Shown piece after piece: positions 1-6,325 of a DNA stretch of 15,875 nucleotides. Under the pieces are notes generated by a model. The model searched no databases. It was not told the origin of the DNA and worked only from the letters and a program-made list of their open reading frames with translations. Location of the stretch: NCBI GenBank assembly GCA_049611805.1, contig JBMZAX010000022.1, positions 1-15,875 of the forward strand, written 5' to 3'. Each line of letters begins with the position of its first letter. Within the stretch, counting starts at the first letter, position 1. This DNA comes from UBA7378 sp049611805. Its GTDB lineage: Bacteria; Pseudomonadota; Alphaproteobacteria; RS24. The position numbers and the translations under genes are program-made.

Positions 1-258
1 ACAACAGCGCTTGGCGGCTTTGTCATATTTGGCCTGCATTTCTGGCAGACCTCCACGGCAAACATCTATCGCTACACGGCCAATTCATTGTCCAGCCTCA
101 AGGAAAACGGCACTGAAATTACCGCCGCTGCATCGGGTTTTATCGAAACTTATGGCGGCGCAGGTGCGGCCTCTCCCGGCCCGCTAATCATCGTTTTTGA
201 TGTTTTGCTTCTGGTAATTATTCTGGCGGCTCTCTGGGCGCCCAGAAAATCCGGCTAA
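1..258 (+). CDS. C-terminal part of an unrecognised membrane protein
   Basis: An open frame runs from the first base of the window to a TAA at 256-258 and gives 85 residues; the start lies outside the window. The visible part has a hydrophobic stretch at its beginning (residues about 4-13), a polar middle of about 45 residues rich in Ser, Gly and Ala, and a strong C-terminal membrane segment (residues about 61-79). It ends in a short basic tail, ARG-LYS-SER-GLY. This fits a small membrane protein with its last helix at the C-terminus. I do not recognise the family and give no function. The strong terminator at 281-315 follows 22 bases after the stop, so this is the last gene of its transcription unit. 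Coding status is supported by the frame being open to the window edge, by hydrophobic segment organisation and by the terminator position. Confidence 0.7.
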   Translation, partial: TTALGGFVIFGLHFWQTSTANIYRYTANSLSSLKENGTEITAAASGFIETYGGAGAASPGPLIIVFDVLLLVIILAALWAPRKSG

Positions 259-280
259 CAGTTTCATAGAAACATATGAG

Positions 281-315
281 AAATGGCGTCGGTTTGCCCC
301 GACGCCATTTTTTTT
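281..315 (+). terminator. Rho-independent terminator
   Basis: A perfect 12-bp stem (281-292 pairing with 299-310) encloses a 6-base loop and leads into a run of eight T at 308-315. It ends the plus-strand unit whose last gene stops at 258. It lies 23 bases beyond the stop of the converging minus-strand gene (stop at 338). Read on minus, the hairpin is followed only by a weak T-rich stretch, so it may act in both directions but is better suited to plus. Confidence 0.9.
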
Positions 316-337
316 GCCCAAAATTTGAAGTTTGGAT

Positions 338-814
338 TTATTCCTGAATGGCGCGCAAAGCGGCGCGGGCGCCGATATAGAGAATAACCGGTGCGAGAAT
401 AACGCTCGGCAAGCCGGGCAAAAAGCCGATAACGCTCAAAAGGCTGGCTTCACCCATCGGGTTGTCACCCATGGTCAGAGCGCGGTTACCGACGGCATTG
501 CCGACCCAGTAAAACAGAGTGAATGTCCAAGCCACATAAATGAGGCCCCAAGCGCAAAACCGGTTCATGCCGGCGCTCAAGTCAAGCTTGGGCAAAGCCA
601 GCGCAAAAAGAACAACCAGCATACCATTGGTCACGCCGCCCGTATGCGCGCGCACCCAACCTTCGGTTGTGCCGTAAACGCTGAATTGCAGAATATTGCC
701 CGGCCAGATTTCAAATCCGCCCAGCAATTTGAACATGAGCATGAAACCGGCAAACATTGACACAAGTGTGACCAACAGCCCGTTGGCAATCATGAGCTTT
801 TGATATCTATCCAT
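338..814 (-). CDS. Styrene-oxide-isomerase-like (StyC-like) membrane protein
   Basis: The product is 158 residues long with four hydrophobic segments (about residues 9-30, 62-77, 83-106 and 125-147), the size and layout of styrene oxide isomerase. That enzyme is a small membrane haem protein that rearranges epoxides to aldehydes. Counting from the ATG at 814, the motif RAHTGGVTNG places His57 and Asn63 six apart, and FYWVGN puts Tyr102 forty-five after the His. From memory, StyC uses His58 as haem ligand with Asn64 and Tyr103 near the substrate, so spacing and absolute positions agree almost exactly. The ATG at 814 is preferred over an in-frame TTG at 829, because a GGGGGG ribosome-binding site lies about 7 bases upstream of the ATG. 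The gene starts 25 bases after the PF10118 gene stops, so the two probably form an operon. No other styrene genes are near, so the substrate is unknown. Family assignment is by motif and topology only. Confidence 0.65.
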   Translation of the reverse strand: MDRYQKLMIANGLLVTLVSMFAGFMLMFKLLGGFEIWPGNILQFSVYGTTEGWVRAHTGGVTNGMLVVLFALALPKLDLSAGMNRFCAWGLIYVAWTFTLFYWVGNAVGNRALTMGDNPMGEASLLSVIGFLPGLPSVILAPVILYIGARAALRAIQE

Positions 815-839
815 AATTTTTCCCCCCAAAAATTTGGAT

Positions 840-1733
840 TTAGCCGGAAGCTGCCTCGAAAGGTACCGGCATGTCTGGATGGCGTGTGTCTAACAGCGGC
901 AAGGGCTGGTCCTGCGGCATGCGCGCATAGGCCTCAATCCAATCTTGCATCCATTTGGGGTCGGTTTCATTGCGCGGATCGTGCCAAGGCAGCAGCGCGC
1001 GGAGCAGAAAGGGCCCGACATGGTAGACCATTGAAAGTAATTCCCGACCCAGCTCCAACCAGGTCAGCGGGTTTTTCAGCTTGCCGTCTTTTTTCAACAT
1101 GACAAACATTGCCTTAATTCCCCAACCGACAACATCGAACGACCCGCGAAAGACGCCGAAAAAACGCGGCCAGAAGCGGCCCGAATAAGCCATATAGCAG
1201 TCCAGCGCCACGGTTTTATGTTCGGTTTCCTCGATCATATGCATCACCCAGAAGGAAGCGATATGGGGGTCGGCATTTTTGAACAGGTTGACGCGCTTTT
1301 TGATAAACCAGCGCGTAAATCCATTGGTCATGCTCTCAAAACCGGCCGAATAAGCAAGGCGGCTTTCAAGCGAGTGGTCCATGCGCTGTTTCCAAGCCTC
1401 ATCCATGCGCGCCTCGACTTCGCCAAGCTCTTCATAGCCATTGGCTTTCAGCAAATCATTGAGCCGACGATGGCATTTGTAATGCTGGCTCTCCTGCCCG
1501 CAAAACCCGCGAATATCTTCAAGCAGTCTGGGGTCGGTAATGTGACGCGCGCTTTCCTTGCCGGTTTTAACAAGATATGGCTCCAAATAGGGCATGGTCA
1601 GCGACAGGCCATTGAATAAATGGCTGCGCACCAAACGGCCGGGAATCCATTTCGGGTCAATATCATCGGGAAACGCGAAGGAAAAGTCGCGAATGACAAT
1701 CTCGTCAACTGATTTGGGTCGATAGTGAAACAC
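840..1733 (-). CDS. PF10118/COG3687 protein ('predicted metal-dependent hydrolase'), ferritin-like di-iron signature
   Basis: This 297-residue soluble protein looks like the PF10118 family, usually labelled a predicted metal-dependent hydrolase. The visible ligand pattern is that of ferritin-like di-iron carboxylate proteins: Glu51 in an early helix, an ExxH at Glu81/His84 with a further His88, Glu133 in a third helix, and a second ExxH at Glu169/His172 inside EETEHK. The two ExxH motifs are about 88 residues apart, as expected for paired helices of a four-helix bundle. This suggests an O2-activating or redox role rather than hydrolysis, but no activity can be assigned. The start is the GTG at 1731-1733, with GGAG (complement of 1740-1743) six bases upstream. 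The gene is first of a two-gene unit with the StyC-like membrane protein 25 bases downstream. Confidence 0.75.
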   Translation of the reverse strand: MFHYRPKSVDEIVIRDFSFAFPDDIDPKWIPGRLVRSHLFNGLSLTMPYLEPYLVKTGKESARHITDPRLLEDIRGFCGQESQHYKCHRRLNDLLKANGYEELGEVEARMDEAWKQRMDHSLESRLAYSAGFESMTNGFTRWFIKKRVNLFKNADPHIASFWVMHMIEETEHKTVALDCYMAYSGRFWPRFFGVFRGSFDVVGWGIKAMFVMLKKDGKLKNPLTWLELGRELLSMVYHVGPFLLRALLPWHDPRNETDPKWMQDWIEAYARMPQDQPLPLLDTRHPDMPVPFEAASG

Positions 1734-1765
1734 TTTTTGCTCCGTTAAATGACCGTCTTAGGCGT

Positions 1766-1795
1766 TAATTTGCGCCCATTTACGTTTAGGGTCAA
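1766..1795 (-). promoter_or_regulatory. Possible promoter of the PF10118/StyC-like unit
   Basis: On the minus strand TTGACC (complement of 1790-1795) matches a -35 element at five of six bases. It is followed after 18 bases by AAATTA (complement of 1766-1771), a poor -10. It sits about 35 bases ahead of the GTG start at 1733 in the only gap upstream of the pair. The -10 match is weak, so this is a tentative call. Confidence 0.25.
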
Positions 1796-1882
1796 GCCTG
1801 ACCATATTGGCCCGCAGATTTGAAGACCCCGTTACACTTCCGATTTGAAACGCAACTTTACTTCGGTGAACGATTTGCGGCG

Positions 1883-2764
1883 TCAGTGATTGTGATTGCG
1901 TGCCAAATAGCCGCTCGGACGCAACATTTCCGCCGGTGTTTTGGACTTCAGCGCACGCCAGATCGGGTCATATTTGTACCACGGCACACCGGGATACAGA
2001 TGGTGGATCAAATGCTGAGACTGTCCAAGCATGAAAAGATGTTGCCACCACTTCGAATGGACATCTTGAACGGAGGTTGCGCCAATCGGGTCAACGCGCT
2101 GTTCGTGTCCCTGCCTGTGTTGAATGGTTGCAAACAGATGAACGGTTATAATGCGCCCAAGCAACATGGGAACCAGAAAGGCGACAACAAATTCGACAGC
2201 ATAAGGAGAAGTGAAGGCGACAATCAGCAAGCCCGCATATAATGTCAGGCTCACCATGAAACGGGCACGTTCGCCTTTCGGGCGTTCAGACCATTCGGTA
2301 AAATAAAACCAAGACCACCGCAGATCCAAAAACGCCCCATTAGCCCAGCAATAGAGCAAATTTTTATGCGTAAACTTCAAATCCGGGTCGTTGTCCTGCC
2401 CTGTTCGCACATGGTGTGTCACATGCAAATAGCGGTACAGAGCCGTGGTGAAACCGGGAATAAACAATTGCGCGCTGAGCGTGCCGATCGAATCGTTCAC
2501 CCAATTGATTGTCGAAAGATTGCGATGCACCGCCTCATGCAATGGCGTGAAACTCCAGAACACGAAAAAAGAACTCAAAGGCACGGTAATGAAGGGGCTC
2601 AACGCCCCCGTGAGATAGGCATAAGTCGACAGGCCAAAGCCCGCAAAACTTATCAAAAGGATTGCAATTGTCGGCCACGCCAGCGTAGGCATGGTGAAGG
2701 CTTCGGTTAATTCCGGATCGCCTTTAATTTCAGAAATAAGCGCACGTTGTTGTTTGGTTTCCAT
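1883..2764 (-). CDS. Membrane fatty-acid desaturase / carotenoid-hydroxylase-type di-iron enzyme (paralogue 1)
   Basis: The 293-residue protein belongs to the membrane fatty-acid desaturase superfamily (PF00487). The three histidine boxes are HEAVH at 76-80, HVTHH at 114-118 and QSQHLIHHLYP at 248-258 with His251, 254 and 255. Hydrophobic pairs lie at about 28-51 and 55-74 before box one and at about 170-205 between boxes two and three. Such enzymes use a di-iron centre and O2 to desaturate or hydroxylate lipid-like substrates at the membrane. The box style also occurs in beta-carotene-hydroxylase-like members, so the substrate is open. The start is ATG 2764 with AGGAG six bases upstream. It is a paralogue of the gene at 4125-5042: both have a WPT-(L/I)-A start to the first helix, YAY(L/I)TGAL after it, and HLYPxVP(W/F)Y after box three. 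Confidence 0.85.
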   Translation of the reverse strand: METKQQRALISEIKGDPELTEAFTMPTLAWPTIAILLISFAGFGLSTYAYLTGALSPFITVPLSSFFVFWSFTPLHEAVHRNLSTINWVNDSIGTLSAQLFIPGFTTALYRYLHVTHHVRTGQDNDPDLKFTHKNLLYCWANGAFLDLRWSWFYFTEWSERPKGERARFMVSLTLYAGLLIVAFTSPYAVEFVVAFLVPMLLGRIITVHLFATIQHRQGHEQRVDPIGATSVQDVHSKWWQHLFMLGQSQHLIHHLYPGVPWYKYDPIWRALKSKTPAEMLRPSGYLARNHNH

Positions 2765-2785
2765 AACAAACTCCTGCTTGACATA

Positions 2786-2814
2786 ATGCTATCGGACTCT
2801 TTGGGCTTAGTCAC
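2786..2814 (-). promoter_or_regulatory. Candidate promoter of desaturase paralogue 1
   Basis: On the minus strand GTGACT (complement of 2809-2814) and TAGCAT (complement of 2786-2791) are separated by exactly 17 bases and match the sigma-70 consensus at four of six positions each. The -10 lies about 20 bases ahead of the ATG at 2764, leaving room for a short leader with AGGAG (complement of 2771-2775). Confidence 0.4.
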
Positions 2815-2833
2815 GCTTAAACTGACCGGTGTT

Positions 2834-2880
2834 TTGATATCGCTACCCCCTCAAAATAATTGCTCCGCGCCAATGGCGCG
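2834..2880 (+). promoter_or_regulatory. Candidate purT promoter with palindromic operator-like site
   Basis: TTGATA at 2834-2839 followed by AATAAT at 2855-2860 (15-base spacer) or ATAATT at 2856-2861 (16-base spacer) resembles a sigma-70 promoter. A perfect inverted repeat, CGCGCCA-A-TGGCGCG, covers 2866-2880, exactly where transcription would start. A dyad over the start site is a typical repressor position, and purine genes are often repressed by purines, but no known operator is recognised. The region lies in the divergent gap between paralogue 1 and purT. Confidence 0.35.
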
Positions 2881-2938
2881 TGCCATGCTGTTGAAAATGT
2901 AACTTGTGCTAAGAATTGGGTCGCGTGGGGGGTTTCAT

Positions 2939-4093
2939 ATGAAAAAAGTAATGCTACTTGGGGCGGGCGAACTGGGCCGCGAACTGACGATCAGTTTGAA
3001 ACGTCTGGGCTGTACGGTCATCGCCTGCGATCGTTATGACAACGCGCCGGCCATGCAAGTGGCTGACAAGGCATTGGTGTTTAATATGCTGAACGACGCG
3101 CAATTGCGCGGCCACATAAAATCGGTCGATCCGGATTTGGTGGTGCCGGAAATCGAGGCAATCAACACCGCCGTATTGCTGGATATGGAAACCGATGAAG
3201 CCGCCAATCGAACCATTGTGCCGTCGGCACGGGCCGTTGATTTGACGATGAACCGCGACCGCATTCGCGACCGCGCGGCCGAGATTGGTCTGCCGACCGC
3301 GAAATATGATTATGCCGAAAATCTTGCGCAAATGTTGGCGCTTTACGAGGAAATGGACTGCAAGGTCGTCGTCAAACCGGTGATGAGCTCGTCCGGCAAG
3401 GGGCAGTCCACCATCGCGGCGGGAGATACCAAAGCGGCGCAAGAGGCATGGCATCATGCCGTTGAGAACATGCGCGGCGACCGCCCCAAAGTCATTGTCG
3501 AGGAGTTTATCGATTTTGATTATGAGATAACGCTTCTGACCATCCGCCAGAAAAATGCCGAAACCGTTTATTGCCCCGTGCTGAAACACCGCCAAATCGA
3601 CGGCGATTTCAAGATAAGCGAACAGGGCCATTTCGACATGGGCGCGCTGGAAGAAAAAGCCCGGAGCATGGCCAAGCTCATCACCGATGATTTGGGCGGC
3701 TATGGCCTGTTCGGTGTGGAGTTTTTCATTCGCAATGGCGAGGTGATTTTCTCCGAGTTGAGCCCGCGACCGCATGATACGGGGCTATTGACGCTTTACA
3801 CGCAAAATCTTTCCGAATTTGACTTGCACGCCCGCGCCATTCTGCATCTGCCGATTTCCGAAATTGTCGCCCTGCGGCCGGGCGCCTGCCACACCATTAA
3901 TGCCGACGCGCAAAGCGACACATACACCGTGCATGGCATTGGCGAGGTCGAAGCCATGGCGGGCGTCGAAGCCATGTTGTTCGGAAAACCCGACGCCTAC
4001 CCCAATCGACGCCTCGGCATTGTGTTTGCGCCGGATGTCGAAACGGCAAAAGCGGCGCGCGCGAAAATCAGCATTACCTATCAGGCGAAATGA
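2939..4093 (+). CDS. purT: Formate-dependent phosphoribosylglycinamide formyltransferase (GAR transformylase 2)
   Basis: PurT makes formyl-GAR from GAR, formate and ATP, the third step of cytoplasmic purine synthesis, without using formyl-tetrahydrofolate. The 384-residue product has the complete ATP-grasp layout. A GAGELGREL nucleotide-fold loop lies at 8-16, the conserved VPEIEAI at about 69-75, TMNRDRIR at about 103-110, the KPVMSSSGKGQS ATP loop at 146-157 and the metal-binding FSELSPRPHDTG near 271-282. The C-terminus has LFGKP and RRLG as in E. coli PurT, which is about 392 residues. The start is ATG 2939, preceded six bases upstream by GGGGGG (2927-2932), rather than an upstream ATG at 2906 without a good site. 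The gene is alone on plus between two minus-strand desaturase paralogues, and its stop faces theirs. Confidence 0.97.
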   Translation: MKKVMLLGAGELGRELTISLKRLGCTVIACDRYDNAPAMQVADKALVFNMLNDAQLRGHIKSVDPDLVVPEIEAINTAVLLDMETDEAANRTIVPSARAVDLTMNRDRIRDRAAEIGLPTAKYDYAENLAQMLALYEEMDCKVVVKPVMSSSGKGQSTIAAGDTKAAQEAWHHAVENMRGDRPKVIVEEFIDFDYEITLLTIRQKNAETVYCPVLKHRQIDGDFKISEQGHFDMGALEEKARSMAKLITDDLGGYGLFGVEFFIRNGEVIFSELSPRPHDTGLLTLYTQNLSEFDLHARAILHLPISEIVALRPGACHTINADAQSDTYTVHGIGEVEAMAGVEAMLFGKPDAYPNRRLGIVFAPDVETAKAARAKISITYQAK

Positions 4094-4098
4094 TGAGG

Positions 4099-4127
4099 GC
4101 CGGCTCATGCCGGCATAGCCCCGGCTA
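4099..4127. terminator. GC-rich inverted repeats between convergent genes; possible weak bidirectional terminator
   Basis: GCCGGC at 4099-4104 and again at 4109-4114 can fold into a 6-bp hairpin with a 4-base loop. TAGCC/GGCTA at 4116-4127 forms a second, tighter dyad reaching into the stop codon of the minus-strand desaturase. The site lies between the stops of purT (4093) and the converging desaturase (4125). No T tract follows on either strand, so a terminator role is uncertain. Confidence 0.3.
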
Positions 4128-5042
4128 ACTGCTTGCGCCGGTGCCAGTTTCGGGTTTCGGTATCAGGGAAAGCGGCCCGACAAGTGCCGGGTTCTGCGCA
4201 TTGTGATAATTCTGCTTGGCCTTCCAAACCTTCAGATAGCGGTAGAACGGCACGGTCGGATAGAGGTGATGCACGAGATGATAATTTTGATAGATAAAAA
4301 GCGGGGTCAACAACCATTCCAAGCCGACGCGGTTTGATGTGCTTTGAAAGGGCTGTTTTCGGGCGGTCGCCGTGTGCGGATAATGCGGCAGAAAGTCAAA
4401 AGCAAAGCCCAGCATGAATTTCAAAACGCGCGTCGGGATAAAAAACAGAAGCAGATAATGTGTTAGCCAACCTGCCGCTGCCATTACCGCAACGACGGCA
4501 AGCCCGAAGGCGACGCCCAAATAAAATTCCAGACGTTCTCTTTTCGACCTTTTTTTGAATGTCTCAGGCTGAAGATAAAAGCGGAAATAAGCCATATCCA
4601 AAGTCGCCCATTTGAACGGCAACAACCAAGCCGGGCCGGAGCCGGCATGCATATCGGGGTCGCGGGCGGGATCATTGGTGTATTTATGATGGGTCATATG
4701 GATGGTGCGGAAGGACAGGAAAATGGGCGTGGGCTCAAGCAACAGCATGGCAATTCGGCCAATCCAATCATTCAGCGTGCGTTTGGTGCTGACCGAACTG
4801 TGCGATGCCTCATGCGATACGGTGAACGCCATATAAGAAGCGATGGAATTGTTGAAAATCGCCCAGAATAACGGCAATGCGCCGGTAATATAGGCGTAGC
4901 TTGAATAGCCGAACAAAGCGAAGGCGGCAAAAAGAAGCGCAAGCGTCGGCCAGGAGATTTTCGGCCTTTCCATCAGCGTTTCAAACCGCTCGACATTGTC
5001 GCCCGCGAAGGTTTGCTTGGCAGTCTTGCTCGACGCATTCAT
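4125..5042 (-). CDS. Membrane fatty-acid desaturase / carotenoid-hydroxylase-type di-iron enzyme (paralogue 2)
   Basis: A second PF00487 membrane enzyme of 305 residues. The histidine boxes read HEASH near 77-81, HMTHHKYT near 115-122 and YHLVHHLYP near 253-261. Hydrophobic pairs precede box one and lie between boxes two and three. The part after box two, KYTNDPARDPD, is characteristic of the family. It differs from paralogue 1 mainly in a longer basic N-terminal tail, a basic KKRSKRER loop and a different C-terminus, so the two may act on different substrates. The start is taken as ATG 5042, with AGGGA seven bases upstream; an upstream TTG at 5078 has no ribosome-binding site. It is divergent from the AraC-type regulator at 5194, which makes it the likeliest target of that regulator. 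Substrate is unknown. Confidence 0.85.
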   Translation of the reverse strand: MNASSKTAKQTFAGDNVERFETLMERPKISWPTLALLFAAFALFGYSSYAYITGALPLFWAIFNNSIASYMAFTVSHEASHSSVSTKRTLNDWIGRIAMLLLEPTPIFLSFRTIHMTHHKYTNDPARDPDMHAGSGPAWLLPFKWATLDMAYFRFYLQPETFKKRSKRERLEFYLGVAFGLAVVAVMAAAGWLTHYLLLFFIPTRVLKFMLGFAFDFLPHYPHTATARKQPFQSTSNRVGLEWLLTPLFIYQNYHLVHHLYPTVPFYRYLKVWKAKQNYHNAQNPALVGPLSLIPKPETGTGASS

Positions 5043-5102
5043 TACGATATCCCTGAAGTTAGAATCTCTTGGCCTCAAATATCTGTGAAAATGCTTTGCC
5101 GC

Positions 5103-5154
5103 GACAGAACAGTAAAGGACAATGGGGGGACATATATTGACAAAACTTTCAGAC
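5103..5154. promoter_or_regulatory. Divergent regulatory gap with repeated GACA motifs
   Basis: The 151-base gap between desaturase paralogue 2 and the AraC-type gene contains GACA at 5103, 5118, 5129 and 5139. The last three are spaced 11 and 10 bases apart, so they fall on one face of the helix, and the last is part of a consensus TTGACA (5137-5142) reading toward the regulator. AraC-family proteins often bind direct repeats with helical phasing. The motif is only four bases long, so chance is a real alternative, and no convincing -10 follows the TTGACA. Confidence 0.25.
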
Positions 5155-5193
5155 CCGATAGCGTGCCGCAGTCTTAATAGAGCCCTCGGATAG

Positions 5194-6222
5194 ATGCAAA
5201 AGCACCCCTCCTCCAGCTATGCGCGCATATTGTTTCGCCATTTACGCCTTTCTGCCGATAATTGCGCCGCCTATTTTGCCGGCACGGATGTGACCTATGA
5301 CGAACTTATGAGTTTGGACGGCACCATCCCAAGCAAGACGCTCAATCAACTCTATCGCAATGCGTTGGCGATATCCGACCGCGAAGATTTGGGGCTGTCT
5401 GTGGGCGCTCAATTGCGCCTGTCCACGCACGGGCCGCTCGGCGTGGCGACATTCACCGGCCCCGACCTTCGCACCGGGCTGGCTTTACTTGCCAAATACG
5501 GGCATACCCGCACCGAATTTTTCGATATTTCAATTGACGAGATGGCCGAAAGCATGCGGGTCAAATTCAGCGAGACATCCGATCTCGCCGATTTGCGGGT
5601 GTTCGTAACGGAAAGCGCGTTGAGCGGCCTGTTTTCTGCCGTGACATTCTTTTCCGGCTCCAGCAATTTTACCGGCACCGCAAATTTTGCCTATCCGAAA
5701 CCGGCCTATTGGAAAAAATATCGCCAACAATTTGGCGGTAACATTAATTTCGACCGGAAAGTAACCGAAGTCATATTTCCCGAAGCCATGTTGCAACTGC
5801 CCTCGCCCACTGCCGATGCAACCATGCACCGCGAGGCGGTTGCCATATGCGACCGCCAATTGCGCGCCATCAAAAGCGGCAAAACGCATGTTGCAGAGCA
5901 ATCGACAGAAGCGATAATCATCAATCTCATGTCGGAAAATCCGGGCAAAATATGGGCTTTGAACGAGGTTGCGGCGCAGTTGAATATGAGCGGGCGCACA
6001 CTTATTCGAAAGCTTGCGGCGGAAGGCACAAAATTTCAGACCGTCAGAGACAATCTGTTAAAAGACCAAGCCGCCACTTACCTTGCCGGCCCCAATTTGT
6101 CGGTTGAAAGCATTGGTTATTTAATGGGCTTTAGCGATGTCTCAAGCTTCAGGCGCAGTTTCAAGCGCTGGTTTGGCGAAACACCGTCCCAACACATCAC
6201 ACGCCTTAGGGGTCGGCTGTAA
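5194..6222 (+). CDS. AraC-family transcriptional regulator, OruR/ArgR-like type
   Basis: The 342-residue product has the two-part architecture of OruR-type AraC regulators. An N-terminal 'arabinose-binding-like' ligand domain (PF12625, about residues 10-200) precedes a C-terminal DNA-binding domain (about 235-338). The first helix-turn-helix is visible around 255-276 (ALNEVAAQLNMSGRTLIRKL). The second lies around 303-331, with GFSDVSSFRRSFKRW and the closing GETPSQH typical of the family. Length is normal. The ATG at 5194 is used because the N-terminal residues fit the family, although the ribosome-binding site is poor. The effector is unknown. It is transcribed away from desaturase paralogue 2 across a 151-base gap, the usual arrangement for a local regulator and its target. 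Confidence 0.9.
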   Translation: MQKHPSSSYARILFRHLRLSADNCAAYFAGTDVTYDELMSLDGTIPSKTLNQLYRNALAISDREDLGLSVGAQLRLSTHGPLGVATFTGPDLRTGLALLAKYGHTRTEFFDISIDEMAESMRVKFSETSDLADLRVFVTESALSGLFSAVTFFSGSSNFTGTANFAYPKPAYWKKYRQQFGGNINFDRKVTEVIFPEAMLQLPSPTADATMHREAVAICDRQLRAIKSGKTHVAEQSTEAIIINLMSENPGKIWALNEVAAQLNMSGRTLIRKLAAEGTKFQTVRDNLLKDQAATYLAGPNLSVESIGYLMGFSDVSSFRRSFKRWFGETPSQHITRLRGRL

Positions 6223-6325
6223 AATGCGGGTGTCGAAAAAATAGTAAGCCAGAAACCGCCCGGAATTCAGTTTATCTGCATCAGCCGTCAAGCTGCGCCC
6301 AATGATTGCGAAGGCCGGTGATGTT

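Noticed and set aside
332..760. Plus-strand open frame opposite the StyC-like gene
   Set aside because: It is an antisense shadow with no ribosome-binding site or family resemblance. The minus frame has the real hydrophobic pattern and motif.
2778..2783. Consensus TTGACA on plus in the purT upstream gap
   Set aside because: No -10 is found at 16-18 bases; the site lies next to the minus-strand ribosome-binding site of the desaturase.
2954..3775. Long minus-strand open frame opposite purT (273 residues)
   Set aside because: PurT on plus matches its family throughout, so the antisense frame is a by-product of its codon use. It has no recognisable domain.
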